DNA of 64,000 bases from Echinometra lucunter (lineage: Eukaryota; Echinodermata; Echinoidea; Camarodonta; Echinometridae), in assembly GCA_029962745.1 (NCBI GenBank), contig CM057171.1, forward strand, positions 18,050,171 to 18,114,170, in the 5' to 3' direction. The stretch's first letter is position 1, and each line of letters opens with the position of its first letter. The notes below the pieces were generated by a model. The model was not told the origin of the DNA. It searched no databases and saw nothing but the letters and a program-made list of their open reading frames with translations. This document shows positions 11,078-22,616 of the stretch, piece after piece. The translations under genes and the position numbers were made by a program.

Positions 11078-11352
11078 ATCATGTTCACAGGTTCTGTCAG
11101 TGCTGCACTAATAGAACCTGTGAACACATGGCCCCTCCCAGAAATTTTGAAAACTTACATTTTTTACTGAAAATTTTCACAAAATCCACGAAAAACGTGA
11201 CCAAATCTTTCAATTTCACTTTTAAAAAATGCAAAAGCGCCCTTCTGACCTTCTCGGTCGCTTCGCTCCCTCGCTTTTAAGCTTCTTCGAACATTTTTGC
11301 ACCCCCCAGGAAAAAAAATTTTGCATACGGCCCTGTGTGAACATGATATCAA
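11078..11352. repeat. short hairpin repeat interrupted by a transposon
   Basis: Left arm ATCATGTTCACAGGTTCT (11078-11095). The right arm AGAACCTGTGAACA (11113-11126) is continued by TGAT after the second copy of the target duplication (11344-11347). Taking out 11127-11343 restores a full-length stem, so the element at 11127 landed inside this older hairpin. Confidence 0.75.
11127..11335. mobile_element. hAT-like non-autonomous element with perfect target duplication
   Basis: Starts CATGGCCCCTCCCAG and ends TGCATACGGCCCTG. Identical 8-mers tgtgaaca flank it (11119-11126, 11336-11343). The interior includes TTTTCACAAAATCCACRAAAAA and CTCGGTCGCTTCGCTCCCTCG. It is the same family as 33540-33775, which also has an 8-bp duplication. 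Confidence 0.85.
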
Positions 11353-13000
11353 AATTAAAGTTCGTGTGAGCCGGGTGGTACTAAAACCAGCCGGCATGCG
11401 CTGATGTTGTAGTTAGCTTATTTAAAACACAATAGTTATAGAAATATGTTTTTAACGCTGGAGTTATGCTAAATATACTTTCTGGAAAAAAAATCATTTG
11501 ACATGACAGCGATAACTCCAAAAAGGCAAAACAGATTTTTGAAAAAGTAAAATGTTGTTGCTTTAGGCACTTATTTAATTTTGAATAATGATAAAAATTG
11601 TGAAAACTTATAGAGCGCACACATCGTCCAATGACGCTCATGGCAAATAGCTCAGCAACAGTTCTCTTTAATGGAGATATTCTACAAATTAATTTCATAT
11701 CCAGTAAAAAAAAAACTGTTATCAGAATTCATAACATTTGCACCACCCATTGGAAGTCTCAGCTCCACCCGGCGAGCCCTGCGCCCTCTTGCTGCTCTGT
11801 TCAATGACAATTTAAGGGACAAGCCAATATTTACGCCTTCACTCTTTAACCCCCCCCCCTTTTTTTTAGTAAGTTATCAAATTCTTTTAGGAACTGGATG
11901 TACTTGGAAATACCTAGGACGAAATTTCGTTTATCATTTTGCAGCACCGCAGAGCTATTTAAAGGTCTTAAATTGAAAACTACCGTTCACATCATCTCCC
12001 ATGTAGTGGCGTGCATTGAAAATTTTACCTTGAATGATCATTACGAGACGGCTTCCTTAATGAGAAGAGTCGAGTAGCTCTGTGATTCGATAGTCAGTGG
12101 TGTAATTTTGTCCGGAAAAAAAAATCATGAAATTTCTCGGTACCGTGTATCATGTAAATATCATCTCAGGAAATAATGTTCTCAAGTATAATTTAGTTAG
12201 ATTATAAGGGCTGAAATGAATCTGGTTTTGAAAGGAACTGGAAATCATTAGTAATTACTTACCACTAACAAACTATGGTATTATATTACATGACAAATAA
12301 CCCCGAACTCGTTTAGAGGAATGTAGTTTGAAAGAATCTCTTTAAAGTAATACTGAATATCTAAGTACTCTGCAGTGGGTCTGAAAAATCAATCAATCTA
12401 TTAATCAAACAAAAAACACATAAACAATGATAAATGCGAAATAAACCTCACGAAATATAAAACTTATGATAATCATAATGATAATGTAATACTAAGATAT
12501 TAGAAACGGTGGAACATAATTATCGTCTTGTAGTCTTGAAAGACCCGCTTTAATACATTTTCTACAGAATTTGGTTGACAGGCGTTATTCCTGACCATTT
12601 CTGTTTTTCCTTCTTGATCATGTTTCATATCTTGAGAATATTACGTTTCATACTAACAGCACTCAAGAATATTAATATTCCGAAGGTATATTCCGCCATT
12701 AAACAATATATTTCCTTGTTTCCTTCCTTTTTCTCACATATCATAGAGCATTGTGATTATCAACATGGAGTTAAATTTAGCCCTTACTATCCTATGTAAC
12801 CGATACTTTCAGCATTACACTTGTCTCGATATCTGTTTATTTCTCACTTTGTCAAATAATACCAAAAATCAACAAAAAAGAGAGTAATTAGTAAAGTGAA
12901 ATCTGAGGTAGCGCTATCTCTCCCGAGTTATTCCACAATGGGCAACATTTGTCATCGTACTCCTTGTGCTTTAGGCATAACGTTTCTAGCTTACACCTTT
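11353..13000. other. anonymous AT-rich sequence
   Basis: 12061-12195 is the second copy of the dispersed repeat seen at 1337-1475. Long frames at 11381-11698 (-) and 11671-11976 (+) show no motif or splice context. No gene supported. Confidence 0.45.
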
Positions 13001-13152
13001 CTGGGCCCCGTTTCACAAAATATGTTATCAATAACAAGTTGCAATAACTGTTATAAGCTACAGAAATCCTTGCATCTGATGGGCTGAGAGCAAATTTGTC
13101 ATAGAAATGTGGCAGTTGTTACTAATAACAAGTTTTATGAAACGGGGTCCTG
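13001..13152. mobile_element. GTTTCAT-type hairpin MITE
   Basis: Ends CTGGGCCCCGTTTCACAAAA and TTTTATGAAACGGGGTCCTG. It is about 85 percent alike by eye to the copy at 5938, including GCAATAACTGTTATAAGCTA and GAGAGCAAATTTGTCATAGA. The CCAAT motif is mutated here (CTGATGGGCTG). Confidence 0.8.
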
Positions 13153-13234
13153 TTCCTCTTTCACCGGTCTTCTTTTGATGCCGGCATGAGTTTGTGATAT
13201 TTTTGTGATATGGCAAAAATTGACAAAACACGTG

Positions 13235-13273
<39 letters not shown>

Positions 13274-13640
13274 ATGGGAGAAAAGGAAAGAAAGGAAGAA
13301 ATGTCTGAGGGCTAAAATGAGGAAACCTTGACGCCTCGGAGAGTCCAGACAAAATGTCACATGATAATGACTACCAGTGTCTACGGTATTGATGTTAGTC
13401 TGTTAGTTGTGGGGTGAAGGGATGAGATAATCTTGTCTCTCGTCCTCACCTCTCTTCAATAACTGAAGGTAAAGATGAAATGGAAAATGACAGAGAGAGA
13501 GAGAGAGAGGGGGGGGGGAGGGAGGGAGAGAAATGGTATGAGTGAGAACAAGATGAATTCTCAAATAAAGAAAAAGAGCACTCCCTTCCGCCCCTCCCCC
13601 CTCCCCCCGAGGCATTGAGCCCCCAAATGAATGGGGGAAA
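13153..13640. repeat. GA microsatellites and G/C runs
   Basis: (GA)n at 13241-13268 and 13491-13510 with a following G run, then C-rich 13580-13610. The serine/proline-rich minus-strand frames across 13058-13810 are translations of these tracts. Confidence 0.85.
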
Positions 13641-13770
13641 GGAGTTGGTCCAGCGGTAAGGTCAACGGTCAGTTCTTTGTCTTCGCCAACAAACTGACTC
13701 TGCAGAGGACTCAAGTTCGAACCTGCGATCACGGCTTTCGGATGGACGTTAAAAGTCGGTCCCAGACGAA
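13641..13770 (+). mobile_element. tRNA-derived SINE, family 2
   Basis: A-box-like TTGGTCCAGCGG at 13645 and B-box-like AAGTTCGAACCTG at 13711, about 65 nt apart as in tRNA promoters. The body continues with GGATGGACGTTAAAAGTCGG. Single copy in the window. Confidence 0.6.
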
Positions 13771-15087
13771 AATAATTATGTCTGATAGGTACACGTCTGT
13801 AAAAATCCAATTACACACATTCGCACTCACACTTTTTTGTTTTTCCATACTGTTTTATTCTGATTTCATCAAAACAAAAACATTTAACATTTCAATTTAC
13901 CAATTAAAATTTCAAATTAAACAATTCAACACTTCAGATTTCATATTTAATTTTTTTCAATAACTTAATATATACATGAATCATACATAACTTAAAGAAA
14001 AAAATGAAATTAGTTATGATAAAAAAAAAATAGTTAAGACACCACTCCCCCCCCCCCCCCACAGAAGAAACCCTTCCCTATCCAACTTGTACACACACAC
14101 ACCCACCCACGCGCACACACACGCCCCCTCCCCCAAAAAAATCACGGAAGGAAGCAAAGATGAAATAGAGAGACATGAGGGACAGCTAAGCTTATACTCC
14201 TTCACACTTCGGCGATCCGTCACTGCTCCACTTCCTCGCATCTTGTCCACCTGCGTGATCTGGTAAAACTTTGGGCCCAACCTCCCAGAAAGTTGCACGT
14301 GCAAAGTCACTGCATGGAACATTGCATGACAAGCAAAAATGAGTCATTGACGGACTTTTCTGAAAAGAACAATAACATTACCAGACACTGGCATAGTGGT
14401 ATTATGGAAATGATATCGAGCTTGTAGACAACAATAGACTTGTGCTACCTACAAAAGAACCAGACAAGGACAAGGTGGAATCGAAAAATAGACAAGGTGA
14501 AATAGAAAATAAAAAGAGAGAATATTTTAGAAATACTCGGGAGGAAATGGTTCTTCCTCTGAACTTTCACGAAGTGTGTCAACACGGCCTTCAACAACCT
14601 GATTTGATCACGGTGATGATCGTTCTGTTCAGACGTTTGCATTTTACTTTCCTCAAGACGTGAAATTGTGAAATTTCGCGTTCCCACCTTTCATGCACCA
14701 AGATATTTCACATCCTCGAGTCTGAGTATTCAGATGACTTTTCACAGTGTCAGAGACGATATAATGACGTGCTCTATAGAAGAGGCGTATGATCTCTCAC
14801 AACGTATGGACAGCGAAATTTCGTCTCTTTGGCTGTCCATAATATATGCGGTACACTTCTTTGCTAACATGGCTAATGGCCGTTGCGTACAAGGCATCAT
14901 TTTGCCTGAGGTAGGGCTGCGTTAGTAATTGACGTGCTCTTTGACGCACCACGTGTTATGTGTCATTACAGCGTAAAAGTGAATGCAAAATGAATAGTAC
15001 CCACATTGAGCTAAATGACGGACGTATGGGTTATACTGTCATAATAGGCTTTCACCGGCTAGATAAGCGCAGGTAATCTGACATCTT
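13771..15087. other. anonymous sequence
   Basis: C run and (CA)n at 14046-14130. Overlapping frames at 14442-14687 on both strands and 14668-14925 (+) are unsupported. No repeat or gene recognised otherwise. Confidence 0.45.
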
Positions 15088-15251
15088 CAGGGGAGCGTTT
15101 CATGAAAGGACTTGTCGGATGTTTTATCCGACAAAGTCTGTTTTATCCGACAGTTGCCATAGTAACGATGCTTCTCAGCCAATCAAAATCAAGGAAAGAT
15201 GTCAGATCTGACAGCTTGTCACACGACAAATGTTGATGAAATGCCCCCCTG
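15088..15251. mobile_element. GTTTCAT-type hairpin MITE, variant
   Basis: Begins CAGGGGAGCGTTTCATGAAA and ends TTGATGAAATGCCCCCCTG, with repeated TTTTATCCGACA in the left arm. It carries GTTGCCATAGTAAC (15153-15166), close to an RFX X-box, and CAGCCAATCAAAA (CCAAT). The flanks GCGCAGGTAATCTGACATCTT and GCGCAGGTAATCCGACGTCTT are near-identical direct repeats. Confidence 0.75.
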
Positions 15252-15379
15252 TTGATAGGCGCAGGTAATCCGACGTCTTGTGTAGGCGTAATACATGTAA
15301 TATGTAATGCCGAATTGCTCGGCATGTCAAGACATTCTCATCGTTGTGAGATATCCCTTGTGTGCTAAGTAGTAATATT

Positions 15380-15645
15380 GGATATCCATATAGCGCACGT
15401 ATCCACCAAACAAGGCGCTCAAGGCGCTCCCAATATTACCCCGGCTCAGCTAGGCTATCGAATTCAGTGCTCAAAGCATTCAAGGAATATCCTTCCTGCC
15501 GGTACCCATTTACACCTGGGTGGAGATTTGCAAACGTAGATCAATGTCATGCCAAAGGACATTAGTGCCATGGTGGGATTCGGACCCTGGATCTCGTGGT
15601 TCACAGTACGGGCACTTATCTACTGATCCACAACACCTCTAAGTA
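15380..15645 (-). mobile_element. tRNA-derived SINE, family 3
   Basis: Minus-strand copy. The tRNA-like head is at about 15570-15645 (GGGATTCGGACCC and the ATCCACAACACCT end). The body has CGGTACCCATTTACACCTGGG and AAGGCGCTCAAGGCGCTCCC. A second copy is at 19745-19972. Confidence 0.8.
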
Positions 15646-15689
15646 AAGCCCCTTTGAACCCTTATTCCTGATATGAGCCGATGGGAAAT

Positions 15690-15972
15690 GAAAGAACCCG
15701 TTAGTCAACCGGTTAAGGACGCACTTTATGTTAGAGCGCTGTGGTGTATTGACGAGAGCTTTTCACTCTTATATAATACAAGAGGTCATGGGTTCGATCT
15801 TCGCCGGGTGCTCTCATCTTTGGACAAGAAGTTTTACCCTTCGAGCCAGGTGAAAATGGGGATATGGCACTTGCTGGGGTAATGATAACGAATTTGCAGG
15901 GCCCTCAGAAAGAACAGCACTTAAGCTGACGAGGCTTCCCCTGAGTAAACAAAATTATTATTATCATTATCA
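15690..15972 (+). mobile_element. tRNA-derived SINE, family 4
   Basis: The head starts ACCCGTTAGTCAACCGGTTA and includes GGTCATGGGTTCGATCTTCG (B-box-like). The body is AAGAAGTTTTACCCTTCGAG and the tail is a TTATTATTATCATTATC repeat, as SINEs often have. One copy seen. Confidence 0.7.
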
Positions 15973-16177
15973 ACGTAACCTGATTAAAACTGTCCCAGTA
16001 TCTTTGAAGAAAAACCTAAGAATTGCAATTCGTACTGATTAACTCAAATTTAGCCCAAACGGATCCTGATCATAGTTAAGCGTTAGCACTCCGTTCTTCC
16101 ATCTACTCTAGCCGAGTAGATTATGTACTCTATCATGTTTATCATGTTGATACAGTTTTAGTATATCAGTCAACGTT

Positions 16178-16350
16178 GCCGTGGTCCAGTGGTCTAAGGC
16201 GCTTGACTGGAGACGCGAAGGTCTGGGGTTCGATCCCCGCGGTACGGCACTTATGCCCTTGAGCAAGGCATTCTATCTAAATTGCTCTTTTATCGTACAT
16301 CAAATAAATGAAAATGCTATAGGCATTATCGATACCAACGTGTGCACGTG
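16178..16350 (+). mobile_element. tRNA-derived SINE, family 1
   Basis: Best tRNA-like head of the family: GCCGTGGTCCAGTGGTCTAA (A box) through GGGGTTCGATCCCC (T stem and B box) to GGTACGGCA at about 16250. Only five of seven acceptor-stem pairs hold, so it is not scored as a tRNA gene. The tail runs into ATACCAACGTGTGCACGTG. The 141-residue frame over it is SINE-derived. Confidence 0.85.
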
Positions 16351-17468
16351 TTTTATATATATATCAGTCAACGGTCAGAGAGGACTTGTGTTTTTGCGTC
16401 TGGGGACCGTGATATTTTATACACCTACATTCGACAAGCTAATGAATTTTATCATATTCATTTGTTATTCTCAGTATCATTGCACTGATGATTACAAGTA
16501 TCCTGCATCTGTGTATGGACACACCAAAGATGCAGACACCGAACACACTTTTTCACCGTCTCGGTTTTATCGATGTCGGTTGTCTATAGATCTACATGTT
16601 CTCTAAACCTCAGTCACAACTCCAAACCGCGTCTGTACCGATTCTCAGACCTCCCGACTCTTTTCCATTCGTGGTCATGTAAACATTTGTTCGGTCTGTT
16701 ATCGATGTCGGTGGTGAGGCTGAGATCTCATCGATGGATGTCCTCCGCGGTCGCATTCGCGAAAGCATCTTCGGAGCCGACTGAGAAGTAATATTGATAT
16801 TGAACGAGTGAAATCCATATTATTTGATCTCGATTGAGTAGACTGCATGCAGAATGAACCTGTATGTGGGACGTCGTAGATCATCCAGGTTAAGGCGTAA
16901 ATCTGTAAAATGGCTGTATGATTTTCTAAACAACTAGATCTGTTGGTTGCACCGTGCAAGATTTCACAGAGGAGCATGATCGGTTACTTAAACAATTTGA
17001 AAGTTGGAAGGTTTGTGGAAAGTAAGTCTTGTGCTTTGTCTTGAACTCTTTCATGTGTTCACTGTAAATTGTAAAGGGTGTCACTAACTGACTAACGGCG
17101 TACGGTTTAGCATGTTTTCCTGCTAAACAAATTTAGACTGCATGAAATATTCAATATCACGAAGGGACGAAAGACCACAGCTTGATCGATCAGGTTCCGT
17201 TTGGCTAAAGTTGAGGACTCGGAGATCAGTACTAATTTTCCTTTCGTAAACTTGTGTTGAAATGAGTAGATATGTGTTGTCATTAATATACTTCATAGAG
17301 TTTGATTATATCAATCAAATGTTTATTGCGCTTTTACGGCAGCATGGTCAGAAGTCTGCCATATATTCGACTAATGGGTCCGTATCCAATACTCGAACCA
17401 GAAACCTTCGGCTTCTTGTTCTTGTAGCATCTGTCGCCCTGATAAGGTAATCATGGTAATGTCTGCAT
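16351..17468. other. anonymous sequence, CpG-richer at 16540-16800
   Basis: ATCGATGTCGGT occurs twice (16570, 16702). An AG-to-GTAAGT segment at 16970-17021 is open in two frames but has a poor pyrimidine tract. No gene supported. Confidence 0.4.
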
Positions 17469-17768
17469 CTACCCAGGGAGGTTCTCCCTGATCTGCCATA
17501 AAATAAGCTCATAGTACGTTAGGTGAATGTTAACGAGTAATAAAATAATGGGGTGAGACTCTATTGTGTCTCTAACACAACATTTACTTCTGTCTATGAA
17601 CGTGTTGAAAATCGATATTTCGTATATAAATCTTTGAGGCGTACCTAACACGAACTCTCTGCCTCGGGGGACCACATTGCTCATTTTATGTGCTCGCCTC
17701 TTATATTTTCCTTTTTGCATGAACATCATGAACTTAGCCTGCACTTCAATACCATCTTTCGCTTCCAT
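17469..17768 (-). other. unsupported open frame, possible exon
   Basis: A minus-strand frame of about 100 codons starts with ATG at 17768. An acceptor-like TTTCTGTCAG lies just upstream on that strand. The first half is rich in Lys/Met/Glu (MEAKDGIEVQAKFMMFMQKG), the second half is hydrophobic. The length is within what chance gives in a window of this composition, and I recognise no domain. Confidence 0.15.
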
Positions 17769-18205
17769 TGTCTGGGCCACTTTGCTGACAGAAATCTATT
17801 TCCCAGCTTAAGTGCAAGTGGTCATGAAACCCATCTGTTTTATCGATGATTTTCCAGCCGGACGAAAATTGCCGACTTTTCCTTCTGCTCCCGTCGACAC
17901 GCGAGCTTTTCGAAGCGAGGCAAGTTGAACCTCAATATTTCCAGACAGGAACATGCGCATCCTGCAGGCAGGTAATCATGAATTCGCTACCGTGCATTTG
18001 ACACCTACCAGGCGTATGGACATCGAAATGCTAGCTGTCATGTGGTATTTTGAGAGTGTAGAGTTCAAACCAGGGACCTGTCTATAGCACAATCCCTGTT
18101 CGAACAATTGTCAGCATGATATGTCAAGATGAACACATTGCTCAAAAGCACATTTTACATTATCATGAGAAGCAACATATTACTCATGAGAAGCAATGCC
18201 TTAGA
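17769..18205. other. anonymous sequence
   Basis: Nothing recognised. Confidence 0.4.
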
Positions 18206-18315
18206 ATAAGAGAGAGAGAGGGGGGGGGGAGACGGGGGAGGAGGGGGAGGAGGAGGAGGAGGAGGAGGAGGAGGAGGAGGAGGAGGAGGAGGAGGAGGAG
18301 GAGAAGGAGGAGAGT
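18206..18315. repeat. (GGA)n triplet tract
   Basis: GA then about 90 nt of almost uninterrupted GGA on the + strand. It gives artificial poly-Arg (+) and poly-Pro (-) frames. Such a homopurine run can adopt triplex or G-quadruplex structure. Confidence 0.95.
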
Positions 18316-18789
18316 GACTGAACATATCTGAGACAGAGTATAGAGATGGGGAAAATGAGTTTGTCGTAATCATCGTATCCTTACTTGACGAAACGCTAAG
18401 GGTTAGGTACCCAAAGTGGCAAAGAGCCAAAAATTCTCTTTTTGCCCGCTGTATTTGATGCATGATTTTGCTAACGGGGGACTGCATGCATCAGTAAGAC
18501 CGTAGAATGACATCTTTTATGATTCAACGTAAATTTATCTACAACAGTTTTGCTAAGTGAAAAAAGTCCTTTCTTGTTGATGATTTATGAAGTACGCCTC
18601 TGAAAATCAAAGCAAATTGGTGTAAATCCAATGTTGATGGCTCTGTTTTGCATTAAAATGCGTAACACAATGTGCACTATGATCACAATGATCCTCATGA
18701 AGGCATACATCCCTAGGGGTATGCGTCGAATCGCTGGGAAACACAATTTTTCAGGACTTTTTGAAAATAAGAGAATAAAGAGCAAGCGA

Positions 18790-18830
<41 letters not shown>

Positions 18831-19744
18831 CCTTGACTCTTTTAACCTTCAACACCACAGATGTACTTTTTGTCATTAGATAGAGCAGAAAGCGCAGTGA
18901 GTCATTTTTTAATTCACTTTTCTTTTACAGAGAATTAATCATACATGAACTTACGATTTTTTCACGTTTGCCGCAGTTGTGATCATATAATTAGGAACAC
19001 ATTACATCTACCATCTTCCACCTTTTAAGTGACATTGACAAAAGCGCTATTTTTATATTACATGAAAGAAATATGACTATGATGTATCACCCAAATCATC
19101 GCTGACTCAACGTTGAAGTATTTATTTCTGCATTTCATGAAAACCGATGTTCCTGCCTTTAAAACTGCAGGCTTTTTGTAACATCGTGAACAATAGAGCG
19201 AGCGATGGCAAGAGACGGTTAGCCTTGAAGAAGAATCGCAACTACAGACAGAAACCGCTTCGTCATTTTTTGTGGTGATCACAATGGTCATAAACATGAT
19301 AAAGTGATTATTTCATCTATAAAATATGAGAAATCTTACTCGCGTATGACGTTCCTCCGCCCTTTGGATGAACCTTTACAATGGCGAGCCATGTGGCGTT
19401 CCGGTAATTTTTGTCGTAAATGGAAGAAGAAAGATCTTCACCCTATCTCCCTCTCATTGTAAGTTTTCTTTTGTCGACAGTGAGGTATTTTCCATACTAA
19501 GTAAGATATTTGCAATACCTCACTAGCAGCCGAGCATGCAGCCCCTATTTATTTCATGACTCATGTTAGAGTTCTATATTTGGTGAAATGATGCTTTAAT
19601 ACAAAGTTTCATACTTGTCAAAAGAATAATATTAGGTGAAAGCAATTCTTAAGGTTATTGTACAGTGTATTACTCACTGTTGTTATTAATCATTCCGTTC
19701 ATGTATAGCACATATCGCACTAGTCTTGTGTGTCTTTGCTTTTC
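18316..19744. other. anonymous sequence with a GA run
   Basis: (GA)n at 18789-18830. No gene or dispersed repeat recognised. Confidence 0.45.
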
Positions 19745-19972
19745 CAAAGGACTTCGGGTACGACGTCTTTGGCTCTGGCAATTACATTAGCGCTCAGTGC
19801 ATTCAAGGAATAAATCCTACCAATACCCACTTGCTACACCTGGGTCGAGTGTGGTAAATGTATATTGATGTCTTGCCAAAGTACGTTAGTGCTGCGGCAG
19901 AGACTCGAACCCCGTACCCTGTGGTTCACAGTCCGGAGACGTATTCACTAGACCACAACACCTGTACTTTGA
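19745..19972 (-). mobile_element. tRNA-derived SINE, family 3
   Basis: Matches the copy at 15380 through TACCCACTTGCTACACCTGG, ATGTCTTGCCAAAGTACGTT, a GACTCGAACCCCGTACCCTG head region and the CTAGACCACAACACCTG end. Confidence 0.8.
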
Positions 19973-20061
19973 ATAATACTTTACAAAATATCACTTGAAT
20001 TTTAATTGTCCTTCAAAAGTAAGTGTAAGGCTATTATTTTCTCTTGTGATGATTCATTTCA

Positions 20062-20350
20062 TCGCTCGAAAATGCTTATTTCATTGATTGGAAATACTTA
20101 TTTTATCGCTGGAAATACTTATTTTATTCCTTGAAAATGCTTATTTCATCGCTCGAAGATACTCATTTCATTGCTTGAAAATGATTATCTTATTCCTTGA
20201 AAATACTTATTTTATTGCTCGAAGATACTTATTTCATAGCTTGAAAATTTATCGCTCGAAATACTTGTTTTATAGCTTGAAATTACTGATTTAATTGCTT
20301 GAAAATGCTTATTTCATTGCTTGAAAATACTTAGTTTATTGTTTGAAAAT
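20062..20350. repeat. minisatellite, ~23-nt unit
   Basis: About twelve imperfect copies of GCTTGAAAATACTTATTTCATT with variants CTCGAAGATACT and CCTTGAAAATGC. Unit length drifts by one or two bases. The + frame of Ile/Leu-rich repeats is a by-product. Confidence 0.9.
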
Positions 20351-20830
20351 GTTCTGCACCAGACATGACATTGGTTTATAAAGAACTTGATATGCAGCCG
20401 CACATCTTGTTCCTAAGGAAATAAGGAATCATACTCCCAGCGGGGGATGAATTGTGAATGTATAAAGTTCATGCATCATTACGATTGTATTTAAATCATA
20501 CTAGTCATACAATACTTCGAGTCAAATGGCACCTACTTCGACTTCAACTGATGCGCGCCCACTCTGACTTTGAGATTAGAAATAGATCTCCTCCTTACAA
20601 CTCTCTTTGCAATGATAATCATGCCCACCGGCGGATGGGTCTGGAATTCGATCGTGGAATCTCAATGTGACCGACGCCCTCTAACCTGTAAAACTGGCCC
20701 CCACACCAGAAATCGACGGGCCCCGAAGCAAAAATATCGAGCAGGATGTGGGGGGAAAGCTCCCCTGTCAACCCCATGGAGAGTCCATCCCTGATTATAC
20801 CGGGGGGGGGGGGGGGAGGGGAGGGGGGGG
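20351..20830. other. anonymous sequence ending in G runs
   Basis: No gene seen. G-rich 20800-20834 abuts the palindrome that follows. Confidence 0.4.
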
Positions 20831-21170
20831 GGGGTGTTTCATAAACTTGAGCTGTTCGTAAAGTTACGCGTGACTTTACGAACGACTTGAATATGAAGTG
20901 CCAAATGGGATGCCCAAAGTTTTTCCTGATGTGTTAACAAAGTTTGACTGCATTTCCAATAATCACAATGAAATTGAGGCAACACATATACTCTATGATA
21001 AAAATGTTTGTAAACGATAGTAATGTTAATCTGCGTCTGCATGTTTCACCTTTAGCTGCTGCGATTTATAGCATGATAATGATTGAGAATCCCGTTGGGT
21101 TTGCCATAATTATTCAAGTCGTTCGTAAAGTCATTCGTAACTTTGCGAACAGCTTAATGGAACACCCCCA
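20831..21170. mobile_element. TTCGTAAAG-type palindromic element
   Basis: The terminal GGTGTTTCATAAACTTGAGC with GTTCGTAAAGTTACGCG mirrors CATTCGTAACTTTGCGAACA with a GGAACACCCCC end. ACTTGAATA and TATTCAAGTCGTTCGTAAAG are also mirrored. The same family is at 33062-33374. Confidence 0.85.
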
Positions 21171-22097
21171 GATGTATGTATGACAGGAATATGAATATAT
21201 TTGCTTGATATGCAACTACAGGCTTACACTAAAGTTGGCAAAATTGTGATATCATCGCATTTTTTAAAGGGGCAAATTATAGGAGAAGATGACTTTTGAA
21301 ATGGAATTTCTTAGAGAGCGAAATCATTTTCCGATTAGTCTACCATGTCTTCGACGCGAGGAATTGCCCAGGTACATGTAAATTCCGCACCCCCCTTCCC
21401 CACCCCCCCCCCCCCCCTTCCCCGAAATTCTTGCAACCTGTTGACCACTGAATTCTTGTACTAGTATTAGACCATGAAGGTCCATGATTAGACTAAATTG
21501 GGCCACCCGGTTCCAGTATCCGACGGGTTAGATCTGTGTTATAATACAAGAAGGCTACTCCAGTGGCTACTTAGAGGATATACTGCATTGCCATTTTATT
21601 CATTTGCTTTTTATTTGTTTGAATTCCCTCCTACATTCATTTCATTTTTAATTCCCAAAGCATTTTCTTCATCCTCAAACCTAACTGCATAGTCACTGAT
21701 AGTCGTGCAGAGATGGTTTAGGCTGTCAATGAACAGTCTCAGTAACCTGTATAAAATTCACTTGACATTTATAACTCAGAATCTACCTTTTTGCATCAAA
21801 GATTATACTGACAATGAACACTGATGAAGTATTCACGCCCTAGCCTTTATGAAAGATTCATCGCGGAGCAATCAAGATTTTAATACCTTATTTACATTTC
21901 TCAATTACCACGAGATTTGCATTCAACTTCACGTTTGCACTTGGAAATCCAAGGGCATTGGCCTTGCCCTGATCTGTTTGAAAGTAAAGGTATACTCCTT
22001 CCCTTTCTTTAGTTTCCAAGACAGTTTTAAATTTGATTATTTCCAAACGGTTTAGCATATAATTCTGTACATGGAACATTCATGTGAGTTTAAAGCT
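21171..22097. other. anonymous sequence
   Basis: C run at 21391-21417. Nothing else recognised. Confidence 0.4.
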
Positions 22098-22437
22098 CAG
22101 CACACACCTTACGATTCGACTGGCTCAAGACTGGTCCACGACTGAGTGAGAGGAGATGTGACGTCACAGCTCTGGTCAGTCGTGAGTCGTAGACCAGTCA
22201 GAGGCCAGTCGGAAGGGCAGTCGGAAGGATTTGACATGTCGAATCTTCACGACTGGATCGCAAGAGATCGCAGGCTCAATCCATCTTCCATTCGATCAGA
22301 GAGCAGTATTGGTATGACGTCAGAGTAGTCGGATGTGTCTGGAATCGCAAGGTGTGCAGTGTCGAGGCTTACGACTGCCCCACGACTCACCTCCTCTCAC
22401 CCAGTCGTGAGCCAGTCGGATCGGACGGTGTGCGCTG
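22098..22437. mobile_element. CAGCRCACACC-ended foldback element
   Basis: The left end CAGCACACACCTTACGATTC is mirrored by GATCGGACGGTGTGCGCTG. The interior has repeated GACTGG/CCAGTC and ACGACTGG words and two TGACGTCA-like sites (22161, 22315). Related termini are seen at 40141-40549. Confidence 0.8.
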
Positions 22438-22454
22438 GGTTTTAGTCTCGAGTT

Positions 22455-22616
22455 CTGGGCCCATTTCATAAAAAGTTCCTATGATAGCAACTGTTGCTGG
22501 AATGGCAACTTTGATTGTAAAAGCCAATCAGGAAGCAGAATTCTCACTGTTGCCATGGTAGTTACCATTCCAGCAGGAGTTGCTATCATAGCAACTTTTT
22601 ATGAAACAGGGCCCTG
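22455..22616. mobile_element. GTTTCAT-type hairpin MITE with X-box-like arm
   Basis: Ends CTGGGCCCATTTCATAAAAA and TTTTTATGAAACAGGGCCC. The arms hold TATGATAGCAACTGTTGCTGG and its mirror. AAGCCAATCAGG (CCAAT) lies at 22521-22532 and GTTGCCATGGTAGTTACC at 22549-22566. Confidence 0.8.

Noticed and set aside
13403..13810. 135-codon minus frame
   Set aside because: Composed of a SINE, a C/G run and a GA microsatellite.
16181..16606. 141-codon + frame starting MVQWSKALDWRREG
   Set aside because: The first part is a SINE tRNA head; the same peptide appears antisense at 48017-48271 and 63459-63773.
16970..17021. 52-nt exon between CACAG and GTAAGTC
   Set aside because: Open in two frames, but the pyrimidine tract is weak and no partner exon was found.
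18116..18487. Poly-arginine (+) and poly-proline (-) frames
   Set aside because: Pure translation of the (GGA)n tract; flanks have no coding character.
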